Shown: one piece after another, positions 43,080-51,537 of the stretch
Numbering within the stretch: the stretch's first letter is position 1
Layout of the letters: each line of letters begins with the position of its first letter
Source: Faecalicatena contorta
GTDB lineage: Bacteria > Bacillota > Clostridia > Lachnospirales > Lachnospiraceae
NCBI RefSeq assembly: GCF_021531895.1
Contig: NZ_JAFBIX010000006.1
Location: forward strand, 44,815 to 108,814
Length of the DNA stretch: 64,000 bases
Reading direction: 5' to 3'
The notes under the pieces: generated by a model
Databases searched by the model: none
What the model saw: only the letters and a program-made list of their open reading frames with translations
What the model was told of the DNA's origin: nothing
Translations under genes and position numbers: made by a program

Positions 43080-44474
43080 ATGACACAACAGGATTCGGCA
43101 AATCTGAATATTAACTGGCGAGTTTTTTATCGAAATGTATTTGCACTGGTAGTACCGATGGCACTTCAGAATCTGATTAATGTTGGTGTTACGGCGATTG
43201 ATGTTGTTATGCTTGGAAAGGTCGGAGAGACGGCTCTTTCAGGTTCTTCGCTGGCAGGACAGATTCAGTTTATTATGATGCTTCTGTTTTTCGGGATTAC
43301 TTCGGGAGCTACCGTGCTGACTGCGCAGTATTGGGGAAAGAAAGATACCAGAACCATTGAGAAGATATTGGGAATGGGGCTGTCTGTTTCTCTTGTGGTA
43401 GCTGCTGTATTTACCATTGCGGCGCTTCTGATTCCAGAGACACTTATGCGGATATATAGTTCAGATGTTGAAGTGATTACAGAAGGTGCAAGATATCTTC
43501 GTATTGTTGGACTTTCTTATCTATGTATTGCTGTGACTCAGGTGTACTTGAATATTATGCGAAGCATTGAGAGAGTGTTGATTGCTACTTTTGTGTATTT
43601 TATGTCGCTGGTTGTAAATGTGGTTGTAAATGCATTGCTGATTTTTGGTCTGTGTGGTTTCCCAAAGCTTGGGATTGTAGGTGCAGCCATTGGTACTTTG
43701 TGCGCAAGAATCACAGAGACCGTGATTGTTCTTGTCTATGCCAGAACAAGGAACCGTGATGTCCGTATCCGTCTGTATGATATGTTTCACATTGATAGAG
43801 TATTGCTGAGAGATTACATGGTGTATGCTATGCCGGTTGTGTTAAATGAACTGATGTGGGGTCTGGGAAGCTCTGCCAATACAGCCGTCATTGGACATAT
43901 GGGCAGTGCTGCGGTGGCGGCTAATTCCGTGGCACAGGTAGCAAGGCAGCTGGCTACGGTTGTTGTGTTTGGAATCTCGAATGCCACGGCAATCTACCTT
44001 GGCAAGACGATCGGAGAGAGACAGATCTTACATGCAAGGGCATATGCAAAACGGTTCGTTGGATTAAGCCTTCTGTTAGGGACGATCGGCGGAGGAATTA
44101 TTCTTCTGGCAGCACCTGTTGCGGGAGCGAATCTTGAACTGACAGAGCAGGCAAAGCAGTATATGAACTTTATGTTTTTTGTCATGTCCTATTTTACAAT
44201 TGCGCAGTCAGTCAATACGACGATGGTCGTTGGAGTCTTCCGTTCCGGCGGAGATACTCGTTTCGGGCTTATTATGGATGTATCAACTATGTGGGGATGT
44301 TCCATCCTGATTGGTGCGGTGGCCGCCTTTGTATTGCATGCAAGTGTGCAGGTTGTATATGTGATACTGATGAGTGATGAGTTGATTAAGATTCCAATCT
44401 GTGTATACAGATACCGAACTTATAAGTGGTTAAACAATGTAACAAGAGAAAAAGAAGAGTTGGGAGGAGATTAA
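43080..44474 (+). CDS. MATE family efflux transporter
   Basis: Membrane protein of 464 residues, about 12 helices in two repeats, starting with a polar tail and FALVVPMALQNLINVGVTAID. The MATE pattern LGKVGETALSGSSLAGQ is clear. It is only distantly similar to the other MATE protein in this window. The start follows AGAGAGG. The stop (TAATG) overlaps the start of the ornithine cyclodeaminase-like gene, so pump and enzyme are co-expressed. Perhaps it exports the substrate or product of that enzyme. Confidence 0.93.
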   Translation: MTQQDSANLNINWRVFYRNVFALVVPMALQNLINVGVTAIDVVMLGKVGETALSGSSLAGQIQFIMMLLFFGITSGATVLTAQYWGKKDTRTIEKILGMGLSVSLVVAAVFTIAALLIPETLMRIYSSDVEVITEGARYLRIVGLSYLCIAVTQVYLNIMRSIERVLIATFVYFMSLVVNVVVNALLIFGLCGFPKLGIVGAAIGTLCARITETVIVLVYARTRNRDVRIRLYDMFHIDRVLLRDYMVYAMPVVLNELMWGLGSSANTAVIGHMGSAAVAANSVAQVARQLATVVVFGISNATAIYLGKTIGERQILHARAYAKRFVGLSLLLGTIGGGIILLAAPVAGANLELTEQAKQYMNFMFFVMSYFTIAQSVNTTMVVGVFRSGGDTRFGLIMDVSTMWGCSILIGAVAAFVLHASVQVVYVILMSDELIKIPICVYRYRTYKWLNNVTREKEELGGD

Positions 44475-45427
44475 TGATGATTGTTTTAGGAAAAGAAGAG
44501 ATTGAGAAAATGGTTGACCTGAATCAGATGATGGATCAGATTGAAGAGGCATACCGCATATTTGGTACAGGAGAATATTATATGCCTCCGCGTCCGACCG
44601 TTGAACATGATAATAAGACTTTGATGTACATGCCATGTTATACCAGTGAGATTATCGGAACGAAGATCTTAAGCATTTTCCCAGAAAATGCAAAGCTTGG
44701 TCTTCCGTCTATTGATGGTGTTGTGCTGTTAAACGACCAGAAGACAGGTGCTCCGGTTGCATTGATGGATGGGCAATGTGTGACTGCATATCGGACAGGA
44801 GCAGTAGGCGGGGTGGCAATCCGCCATCTTTCCAGAAAAGACTGTCATACTGTAGGAATTGTGGGAGCCGGAGTGCAGGGATTTCATCTGGCATTATATG
44901 CATGTGCTGCAAGGGATATTCATACCGTATATGTATATAATCACAGTACCCGGGATCTGAGTGAATACATTTCCAGAATGAAAAAATCTATTGATAAGCC
45001 AGATGTAAAGGTAGTACAATGTAAGACGATAGAAGAACTGGTGACGAACAGTGAGATTATCTGTACAGCAACGCCTTCCAAGAAGCCGGTACTTCCAGAT
45101 GACAGCAAGATGTTAGAGGGAAAATGCATCGTTGCCATTGGTTCTTACACGCCTCAGATGCGTGAGATACCGAACGCAATCTGGGAGCTTGTAGATCATG
45201 TATACATTGAACTCCCGTATGCATGTGAGGAAAGCGGGGACTTGAGTCAGCCTCTGGCAGACGGAATCCTGAAAGAGGAGCAGACCATTCTTATGGATCA
45301 GTTTCTGGCATCAGGAGCAGATGAAGAGGAGATCACCAAAAAGACAACTTACTTTAAGTCAGTAGGTATGGGACTTTTTGATGTGTGCATTGCACAAAAA
45401 CTATTAGAACAGGCAAAGGAGAGGTAA
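44474..45427 (+). CDS. Ornithine cyclodeaminase / mu-crystallin family protein
   Basis: Cytosolic protein of 317 residues. Family hallmarks are the N-terminal MPPRPTVEH-like substrate region, TAYRTGAVGGVA, and the Rossmann NAD-binding loop VGIVGAGVQGFHLALY. Members include ornithine cyclodeaminase, L-alanine dehydrogenase and ketimine reductases, all handling imines or enamines. That fits its coupling to ridA two bases downstream. The ATG at 44474 overlaps the MATE stop and has GGGAGGAG upstream; a second ATG follows immediately. Exact substrate unknown. Confidence 0.88.
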   Translation: MMIVLGKEEIEKMVDLNQMMDQIEEAYRIFGTGEYYMPPRPTVEHDNKTLMYMPCYTSEIIGTKILSIFPENAKLGLPSIDGVVLLNDQKTGAPVALMDGQCVTAYRTGAVGGVAIRHLSRKDCHTVGIVGAGVQGFHLALYACAARDIHTVYVYNHSTRDLSEYISRMKKSIDKPDVKVVQCKTIEELVTNSEIICTATPSKKPVLPDDSKMLEGKCIVAIGSYTPQMREIPNAIWELVDHVYIELPYACEESGDLSQPLADGILKEEQTILMDQFLASGADEEEITKKTTYFKSVGMGLFDVCIAQKLLEQAKER

Positions 45428-45429
45428 TT

Positions 45430-45804
45430 ATGAAAGCAGTAGCAACAGAAAAAGCACCAAAAGCATTGGGACCATATTCACAGGGATATGTACATGGAGG
45501 AATTTTTTATTCAGCAGGACAGATTCCAATCAATCCAGCGACAGATACCATTGAGGCTTTAACAATCGAAGAACAGACAGAACAGGTATGTAAGAACCTG
45601 GGCGCTGTTCTGGAAGCTGCAGGAACTTCTTATGACAAAGTTCTTAAGACAACTTGCTTCCTTGCAGATATGGCGGATTTTGCAGCATTTAATGAAGTAT
45701 ATGCAAAGTATTTTACATCCAAACCAGCAAGAAGCTGTGTGGCAGTTAAGACATTGCCAAAGAATGTAAAATGTGAAGTAGAGCTGATTGCAGTTGTTGA
45801 ATAA
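45430..45804 (+). CDS. ridA: RidA family enamine/imine deaminase
   Basis: Protein of 124 residues and full family length. Family motifs: APKALGPYSQGYVHGG, YSAGQIPINPATD, FLADMADFAAFNEVY and the active-site Arg in KPARSCVAVKTLP. RidA hydrolyses reactive enamine/imine intermediates such as 2-aminoacrylate to keto acids plus ammonia. It directly follows the cyclodeaminase-like gene (GAGGT ribosome site inside that gene's end), suggesting removal of an imine made by its neighbour. Confidence 0.95.
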   Translation: MKAVATEKAPKALGPYSQGYVHGGIFYSAGQIPINPATDTIEALTIEEQTEQVCKNLGAVLEAAGTSYDKVLKTTCFLADMADFAAFNEVYAKYFTSKPARSCVAVKTLPKNVKCEVELIAVVE

Positions 45805-45860
45805 TACATTTTATGCACAGTGTTTTTCAGATGAACTTAGTAACCAGGAGGTAATGAATT

Positions 45861-46694
45861 ATGGCAGAAGAACAACAGAATGGCTGCTCACCATCTGACT
45901 GCGCCGGATGTGCGCATGCAGGTTCCTGCAGCAGCAAACCACAGGATTTTAGAGAACCGGCGAATCCATTTTCACAGGTGAAAAAAGTGATTGCGGTTGT
46001 CAGTGGCAAGGGCGGAGTAGGGAAATCTATGGTAACCGCATCTTTGGCAAGAATGATGCGTGAGCAGGGATTCTCCGTTGGAATATTAGACGCAGATATC
46101 ACAGGACCATCCATTCCAAAGATGTATGGAGTACATGAGAATGCTAAGGGCAGTGATGCCGGTATGTTCCCATGTGAGGCAAAAGATGGTACGAAGATTA
46201 TGTCCGTCAACCTGCTTCTGGAAAATGAATCTGATCCGGTCATCTGGAGAGGACCGGTTATTGCAGGAGTGGTAACACAGTTCTGGACGGATGTGATGTG
46301 GGGAGAATTGGATTATCTTTTCGTTGATATGCCACCGGGAACCGGTGATGTACCGTTGACTGTATTCCAGTCTCTTCCGGTGGATGGAGTTGTGATCGTC
46401 ACATCACCGCAGGATCTAGTACAGATGATCGTAAAGAAAGCTTACAACATGGCAAAACAGATGAACATTCCGGTACTGGGAATCGTTGAAAACTACAGTT
46501 ATCTGGTATGTCCGGACTGTGGCAAGAAGATCAATGTATTCGGTGAGAGTCACATTGATGCAATTGCAGAAGAACTGGGAATCCCAGTATTAGGGAAGAT
46601 GCCGATCGATGCAGCACTTGCGGAAGCTGTGGAGAGTGAGAAATTCTACGAGATCAGCAATGAATATCTTGCGGCAGCAGTAAATAAGATATAG
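45861..46694 (+). CDS. Mrp/NBP35-type P-loop ATPase, Fe-S cluster carrier
   Basis: Protein of 277 residues. An N-terminal Cys-rich segment (CSPSDCAGCAHAGSC, about residues 9-23) resembles the NBP35 cluster site. The deviant Walker A is SGKGGVGKS, and switch motifs LDADITGPSIPKMYG and DMPPGTGD follow. A CPDC pair near residue 218 is the bridging cluster site. It assembles and transfers [4Fe-4S] clusters in the cytosol. Ribosome site AGGAGG. Monocistronic, convergent with glgB. Confidence 0.93.
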   Translation: MAEEQQNGCSPSDCAGCAHAGSCSSKPQDFREPANPFSQVKKVIAVVSGKGGVGKSMVTASLARMMREQGFSVGILDADITGPSIPKMYGVHENAKGSDAGMFPCEAKDGTKIMSVNLLLENESDPVIWRGPVIAGVVTQFWTDVMWGELDYLFVDMPPGTGDVPLTVFQSLPVDGVVIVTSPQDLVQMIVKKAYNMAKQMNIPVLGIVENYSYLVCPDCGKKINVFGESHIDAIAEELGIPVLGKMPIDAALAEAVESEKFYEISNEYLAAAVNKI

Positions 46695-46706
46695 GTTGGC
46701 TGTGGC

Positions 46707-46785
46707 GGAGAATTCGAGGAAGAAGGCGATTTGTGAAGGTAAGCGTAGCGTCGGAACAAACTGCCTCCTCCCTCAAATTCGATCC
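46707..46785. other. Imperfect inverted repeat between convergent genes
   Basis: A segment from about 46711 to 46736 (GAATTCGAGGAAGAAGG...) is partly complementary to one near 46757-46783 (...CTGCCTCCTCCCTCAAATTC) with several mismatches. It lies between the Mrp gene and glgB and may be a degraded bidirectional terminator. No T tract. Confidence 0.4.
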
Positions 46786-46790
46786 AATCA

Positions 46791-48581
46791 CTAGATTCCC
46801 ATCTGCAGATAAATCGCTGAATAAGGCTCCAGATCCAAGATCACTTTTCCATTTTGCAATGGAATATTCATGGTCGTATATTTTTTCGTTCCGGCATATT
46901 GTTCCATGTCACTGGCAATCAGAATGGTCAGCTTTTTGGTATCTTTTACTTCGAATTCGTATTTTTCCTGCAACTGGTCTGAGAAGTTGAAGACGGCCAG
47001 AATACGTTCCTGGCTGGCTCTTCGTTCGAGGGCATAGATACAACGTTCTTCTTGATGGCAGTCGATCCATTGGAATCCATCCGCAGTATAATCTTTTTGT
47101 GAAAGAGCTGGATGTGTCTGATAGATTAGGTTCAGATCTTTCATAAAGTGATGGAATGCATCGTGCAGCGGATATTCCAGGATATCCCAGTCTTGCTCTC
47201 GTTTTTCATCCCATTCTCGCAGCTGTCCCAGTTCATTTCCCATAAAATTCAGTTTTTTTCCTGGATGTGCATACATATACATGTAAAATGCTCTTGCCTG
47301 TGGGAATTTCATATCGTAATCTCCACTCATTTTCTGCAGAATCGTTGCTTTGCCGTGCACAACCTCATCGTGGGAGAGCGGAAGAAGGAAGGTGTCGTTA
47401 TAATAATACATCATGGAAAAGGTCAGTTTGTGGTAATCACGGCTTCGATATTCTGGTGCGGTTCGGAAGTAATCCAGGGTATCGTTCATCCATCCCATAT
47501 CCCATTTGTAATCAAATCCAAGGCCACCTTCGCTGACTGGTTTTGTGACATTAGGAAATGAGGTGGAATCTTCAGCAGACAGAATGGCAGTGGGGTGCAT
47601 CGTTTTTAATCCGCGGTTCATTTCACGGATGAATTCTACGGCATTATGATTCACACCCCTTGCAGGTTCTCCCTGCCAGTAGATGATTCTGCTGATGGCA
47701 TCCATACGGATTCCGTCCATGTGATACTCTGTAAGCCAGTAATTGGCGGCGGATTGCAAGAAGCAGCGTACTTCTCCGCGTGAATGCATGAAGTTGCAGC
47801 TTCCCCATTCACTGACTCCTACGTCCTGATGAGGGTATTCGTATAAAGCAGTTCCGTCATAATTGGCCAGAGCATATCCATCTACAGCAAAATGAACCGG
47901 AACGAAATCTAAGATGACACCGATGTCATTCTGGTGACAAGTATCGACAAATTTCATCAGATTTTCTGCAGTACCATAACGAGAAGTGGGACTGAAAAAT
48001 CCTGTGTTCTGGTATCCCCAGGACTCATCACAGGGATGTTCGCTCAATGGCATGATTTCTACATAATTGTAGCCATATTCTTTCAGGTAAGGGATGAGAA
48101 TATCAGCCATTTCCGTATAGGTATACCAGTCATCAGCTTTATCGGATGGCTTTTTAAAAGATCCGAAATGAATTTCATAGATATTTAGAGGTCGCTCTTT
48201 GCAATCTGTCCGGTTTCGCATCCATGCATCATCCTGAAAAGCATAAGAAGACAGATCACGGATATATGAAGCAGAATTCGGGCGAAGTTCCATGCCATAG
48301 CCGTAAGGATCACAGTGGTCTACATAGGATTGATCCTGCCTATAAATCCGGTATTTATACATCATTCCAGGATGTGCATTCTGTACATAACATTCCCAGA
48401 AGTTTCCGTCGTGGACCCGGTTCATTTCCCATTCCTGCCAGCCATTGAATTCTCCAATCAGAGTAATGCGCAAAGCGCCGGGGGCAAATGTACGAAACGT
48501 AACCCCCTGTTCTTCTACGTGTGCGCCGAGATAGCGATATGCGTCAAATATTTTCCCAGTATAAAAGCCAAAAAAATCCAT
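46791..48581 (-). CDS. glgB: 1,4-alpha-glucan branching enzyme
   Basis: Protein of 596 residues, GH13 family. An N-terminal CBM48 (AHVEEQGVTFRTFAPGALRI, FNGWQEWEM) precedes the barrel with VILDFVPVHF, nucleophile Asp in MDGIRMDAIS, acid in LSAEDSTSFP and LPLSHDEVVHGK. It makes alpha-1,6 branches in glycogen. It is slightly shorter than E. coli GlgB (728) because the extra N-terminal module is absent. The ATG at 48581 follows TTGGAGGAAA; the open frame upstream crosses the promoter. Not next to other glg genes here. Confidence 0.93.
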   Translation of the reverse strand: MDFFGFYTGKIFDAYRYLGAHVEEQGVTFRTFAPGALRITLIGEFNGWQEWEMNRVHDGNFWECYVQNAHPGMMYKYRIYRQDQSYVDHCDPYGYGMELRPNSASYIRDLSSYAFQDDAWMRNRTDCKERPLNIYEIHFGSFKKPSDKADDWYTYTEMADILIPYLKEYGYNYVEIMPLSEHPCDESWGYQNTGFFSPTSRYGTAENLMKFVDTCHQNDIGVILDFVPVHFAVDGYALANYDGTALYEYPHQDVGVSEWGSCNFMHSRGEVRCFLQSAANYWLTEYHMDGIRMDAISRIIYWQGEPARGVNHNAVEFIREMNRGLKTMHPTAILSAEDSTSFPNVTKPVSEGGLGFDYKWDMGWMNDTLDYFRTAPEYRSRDYHKLTFSMMYYYNDTFLLPLSHDEVVHGKATILQKMSGDYDMKFPQARAFYMYMYAHPGKKLNFMGNELGQLREWDEKREQDWDILEYPLHDAFHHFMKDLNLIYQTHPALSQKDYTADGFQWIDCHQEERCIYALERRASQERILAVFNFSDQLQEKYEFEVKDTKKLTILIASDMEQYAGTKKYTTMNIPLQNGKVILDLEPYSAIYLQMGI

Positions 48582-48608
48582 AATGTTTCCTCCAATTTTA
48601 TAAAATAA

Positions 48609-48638
48609 TAGACAGTAGTTGCTTTTTTCGTCTATAAT
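48609..48638 (+). promoter_or_regulatory. Possible promoter of the TetR-family gene
   Basis: TAGACA (48609-48614), 18 bases, TATAAT (48633-48638), in the divergent glgB-tetR spacer; the leader would be about 115 bases. Confidence 0.35.
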
Positions 48639-48757
48639 GATTATACAAATCTGATATCGGGCTATCCACCAACAATGTAGACAGATGGATGGATAAGCAA
48701 CGGATTGCAAAATTTGTCGGGAAATATCAAGAATAGAATGTTTGGAGGAAGCAATAT

Positions 48758-49300
48758 ATGGATCTGCGGATTGAAAAGACAGAAAGAGGAATCAAGAATG
48801 CATTTATAGAACTGCGTTCCAGAAAACCATTGGAAAAGATTACAGTCAGAGAGTTGTGTGAACTGGCTTGCATTAATAAATCGACGTTTTATTCTCATTA
48901 TAAAGATATTTATGATCTGTCAGACTGTATGGAAGCGGAAGTAGTCATGTCGATTACGAACAGCATCTCCCATCCTGAGTATATTATGGAGAATCCGGCA
49001 GAATTTACCAAGGAGCTGTTTACGGCATATCTGTCACAGAATTCTCTGACTATGATTCTGTTTTCCGGAAAACAGAGGAACCATTTTGCAGATAGGATTG
49101 AGACGAGTATTAAGGAAATGATATTTGAAAAATACCCGGAATACAGGGATGATGCAGTGAAAAATATTATCTTAAGTTGCTGTATTCAGGGTGGTTATCA
49201 TGCATATCAGCGGAATCGGGAGGGGAATATCCATACCCTGATTTCGGTTATCAGTGATATTACGGAGATGCTGCAGCCAATGTACAGTAACCAATACTAG
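48758..49300 (+). CDS. TetR/AcrR family transcriptional regulator
   Basis: Protein of 180 residues. The N-terminal helix-turn-helix (about 8-50) reads KITVRELCELACINKSTFYSHYKDIYDL, here cited by its ends. The C-terminal domain is of the small TetR_C type found in Firmicutes. The start follows TTGGAGG. Its divergent neighbour is glgB and its downstream neighbour a DNA-repair cassette with its own promoter, so the target is not obvious. Confidence 0.88.
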   Translation: MDLRIEKTERGIKNAFIELRSRKPLEKITVRELCELACINKSTFYSHYKDIYDLSDCMEAEVVMSITNSISHPEYIMENPAEFTKELFTAYLSQNSLTMILFSGKQRNHFADRIETSIKEMIFEKYPEYRDDAVKNIILSCCIQGGYHAYQRNREGNIHTLISVISDITEMLQPMYSNQY

Positions 49301-49324
49301 AATGATCTTCCTTCTTGGAACTTA

Positions 49325-49353
49325 TTGACAAAAAGAACATATGTTTGTATAAT
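49325..49353 (+). promoter_or_regulatory. Consensus promoter of the DNA-repair cassette
   Basis: Perfect TTGACA (49325-49330), exactly 17 bases, perfect TATAAT (49348-49353). Such a fully consensus promoter needs tight repression, which the embedded LexA-like box would supply. Confidence 0.88.
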
Positions 49354-49378
49354 TGGAAATACAAACATATGTTCTTTT
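49331..49378. promoter_or_regulatory. Double LexA (DinR-type) SOS boxes in a 20-bp inverted repeat
   Basis: GAACATATGTTTG (49335-49347) lies in the promoter spacer, and CAAACATATGTTC (49362-49374) just downstream of the -10 box. Both match the Gram-positive LexA consensus CGAACRNRYGTTYG except for the outer bases. They form the core of a perfect 20-bp inverted repeat (49331-49350 with 49359-49378), with box centres 28 bases apart. The genes downstream are DNA-repair genes, which supports SOS control. Confidence 0.8.
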
Positions 49379-49407
49379 GCGTTCTGTGAAAAGGGAAGGG
49401 GGGTTTT

Positions 49408-50751
49408 ATGAGGATTCAGGAATCTATGACGGTCTATGATAAATTGAATATCTTAACGGATGCGGCGAAATATGATGTTGCCTGCACTTCCAGCGGAACT
49501 TCGCGCAATAATGATGGAACAGGAATAGGAAGCTGTGAACAGTCGGGAATCTGTCACAGCTTTTCGGCAGATGGAAGATGCATTTCTCTTTTAAAGATTT
49601 TATTTACCAACGAGTGTATCTATGACTGCAAGTATTGTGTGAATCGAAGAAGCAATGATGTGGTGCGGACGGCTTTTACACCGGAAGAAGTCTGTACTCT
49701 TACGATGGAATTTTACCGAAGAAATTATATTGAAGGACTGTTCTTAAGTTCCGGGATATTGAAGAGTCCGGATCATACAATGGAATTGCTTTATGCTATA
49801 TTGTATAAACTGCGAAAGGAATGTCATTTTCAGGGATATATTCACGTGAAAGCAATTCCCGGAGCGAATCCAGAACTGATCCAGAGAGTTGGATTTCTGG
49901 CAGACAGAATGAGTGTGAATCTGGAACTTCCTACGGCAGAGAGTCTGAAGATTCTGGCACCGCATAAGACAAGAAAAAATATTCTGACACCGATGCGTCT
50001 GGTACAGAATCGCATGGATGAGAATAAGCAGGAGATTCAGTTGTATCGGAATGCGCCGCGTTTTGTCCCGGCAGGGCAGAGTACGCAGATGATCATAGGA
50101 GCAACTCCGGAGACTGATTATCAGATTATGCAGGTGGCAGAGTCGTTATATCAGAAGTTTGGATTAAAAAGAGTATTTTATTCGGCATTCGTGCATGTGA
50201 ATGAGGATGCTGCCTTGCCGGCAAGGACGGATGACGGACCGCCTCTTTTAAGAGAACACCGTCTTTATCAGGCAGACTGGCTGCTTCGTTACTATCATTT
50301 TCAGGCAGAGGAACTTTTGTCGGAAGAGAATCCGAATTTTAATGTGTTATTTGATCCGAAGTGTAACTGGGCATTGCAGCATCTGGATCAGTTTCCGGTA
50401 GAGATTAACCGGGTAGAATATAAGATGCTGCTTCGGGTGCCGGGAATTGGATATAAGTCTGCATCCCGGATTATGAAAGCGAGAAAGTTTGGTACGCTGG
50501 ATTTCCCAGATCTTAAGAAGATGGGTGTTGTGTTGAAGCGTGCATTGTATTTTATCACATGCAGTGGGAAGATGCTGTATCCGACGAAGATGGATGTGGA
50601 TTATATTACCAGGAATCTTCTGGATGCAGGAGAAAAACTGCCAAAGGAGATAACGAATATGGGATATCAACAATTGTCTCTTTTTGATGATGTGAGATTT
50701 AGGGAGAATGTATATGGAAGCAATGATAAAAACAATCTATGTGTGCAGTGA
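49408..50751 (+). CDS. Putative DNA modification/repair radical SAM protein (TIGR03916 family)
   Basis: Protein of 447 residues. The radical SAM cluster motif is CIYDCKYC (Cys-x3-Cys-x2-Cys, about residues 71-78). The C-terminus has a helix-hairpin-helix DNA-binding motif, LLRVPGIGYKSASRIMKARK. The family (rSAM_link_UDG, known by genome context) is always found with a uracil-DNA-glycosylase-like or DUF4130 partner, here the next gene, which overlaps it by 38 bases. Start ATG 49408 follows AAGGGGGG. I infer a role in processing damaged or modified bases; the reaction is unknown. Confidence 0.9.
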   Translation: MRIQESMTVYDKLNILTDAAKYDVACTSSGTSRNNDGTGIGSCEQSGICHSFSADGRCISLLKILFTNECIYDCKYCVNRRSNDVVRTAFTPEEVCTLTMEFYRRNYIEGLFLSSGILKSPDHTMELLYAILYKLRKECHFQGYIHVKAIPGANPELIQRVGFLADRMSVNLELPTAESLKILAPHKTRKNILTPMRLVQNRMDENKQEIQLYRNAPRFVPAGQSTQMIIGATPETDYQIMQVAESLYQKFGLKRVFYSAFVHVNEDAALPARTDDGPPLLREHRLYQADWLLRYYHFQAEELLSEENPNFNVLFDPKCNWALQHLDQFPVEINRVEYKMLLRVPGIGYKSASRIMKARKFGTLDFPDLKKMGVVLKRALYFITCSGKMLYPTKMDVDYITRNLLDAGEKLPKEITNMGYQQLSLFDDVRFRENVYGSNDKNNLCVQ

Positions 50752-51490
50752 TACGGTCACGGGGATTTTTTCGGGGATATATGATGCGTGGAAGAGTCGG
50801 AAAGGGGAAGATGAATGTGGGATTGCATTAAGAGGATTCCTGGAACCTCGTTTATTCTGTGATTATGTTGAGGTGGAGGAGACGGAGCATAAGGCGATTG
50901 CGGTGGAAGCACTGATTAAGAAGCATTTGGGACAGAATGCTTACTGGGATATCTACCATGCTGTGCTGTCAGCGGATAGAGAAAAGGCAGATGCTGTACT
51001 TGGAACGATGCTGGCAGCACGGCGGCTGCCTGACAGTACAAGAATTATGGAATATCTCAGCCACCCCAAGGTAGAGAAGGTATTTGAACTTAGCAGAAAC
51101 GTAGGCGGAGAAGCACATTCACTCAAAGGCTTCCTGAGATTTCAGGAACTTGCAAATGGCGTGTTATATGCAGGGATTACACCAAAATCACAGGTTCTTA
51201 CCTGCCTTGCCCCCCATTTCGCGGATCGCCTTCCTCTGGAGAACTGGATGATACATGATAAGACACATCATATGTTTGTAGTTCATGAATCGGGGAAAAA
51301 ATGGATCCTTTTATGGGATGAACAATGTAAGATAGAAGAGAATCTTACGTTTTCTGAAAGAGAAAAAGAATTTGAAAAGCTGTGGAAGGAATTTTGCAAG
51401 ACAATTTCTATTCCATCCAGGGAGAATCCGAAGTGCCAGAGGCAGCATTTGCCGCTCCGCTTCCGGCCGGATATGGTAGAGTTCCGGTAA
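50714..51490 (+). CDS. DUF4130/TIGR03915-type putative DNA repair protein
   Basis: Protein of 258 residues, the obligate partner of the radical SAM protein upstream. The N-terminus IKTIYVCSDTVTGIFSGIYDAW is characteristic, as are HKAIAVEALIKKHLG and the C-terminal domain with DRLPLENWMIHDKTHHMFVVHE. It lacks a recognisable catalytic motif I can name. The ATG at 50714 has GGGAG 7 bases upstream; the ATG at 50708 is too close to it. It overlaps its neighbour by 38 bases. Confidence 0.88.
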   Translation: MEAMIKTIYVCSDTVTGIFSGIYDAWKSRKGEDECGIALRGFLEPRLFCDYVEVEETEHKAIAVEALIKKHLGQNAYWDIYHAVLSADREKADAVLGTMLAARRLPDSTRIMEYLSHPKVEKVFELSRNVGGEAHSLKGFLRFQELANGVLYAGITPKSQVLTCLAPHFADRLPLENWMIHDKTHHMFVVHESGKKWILLWDEQCKIEENLTFSEREKEFEKLWKEFCKTISIPSRENPKCQRQHLPLRFRPDMVEFR

Positions 51491-51537
51491 TATCTATGCT
51501 ATAATAAGAAAAGTTAGTATAGAGAGAAGAAGAGATT

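Noticed and set aside
42810..43088. 92-residue open frame on the minus strand
   Set aside because: It contains one block of the decayed URO-D-family fragment plus unrelated sequence; no ribosome site or family-like start.
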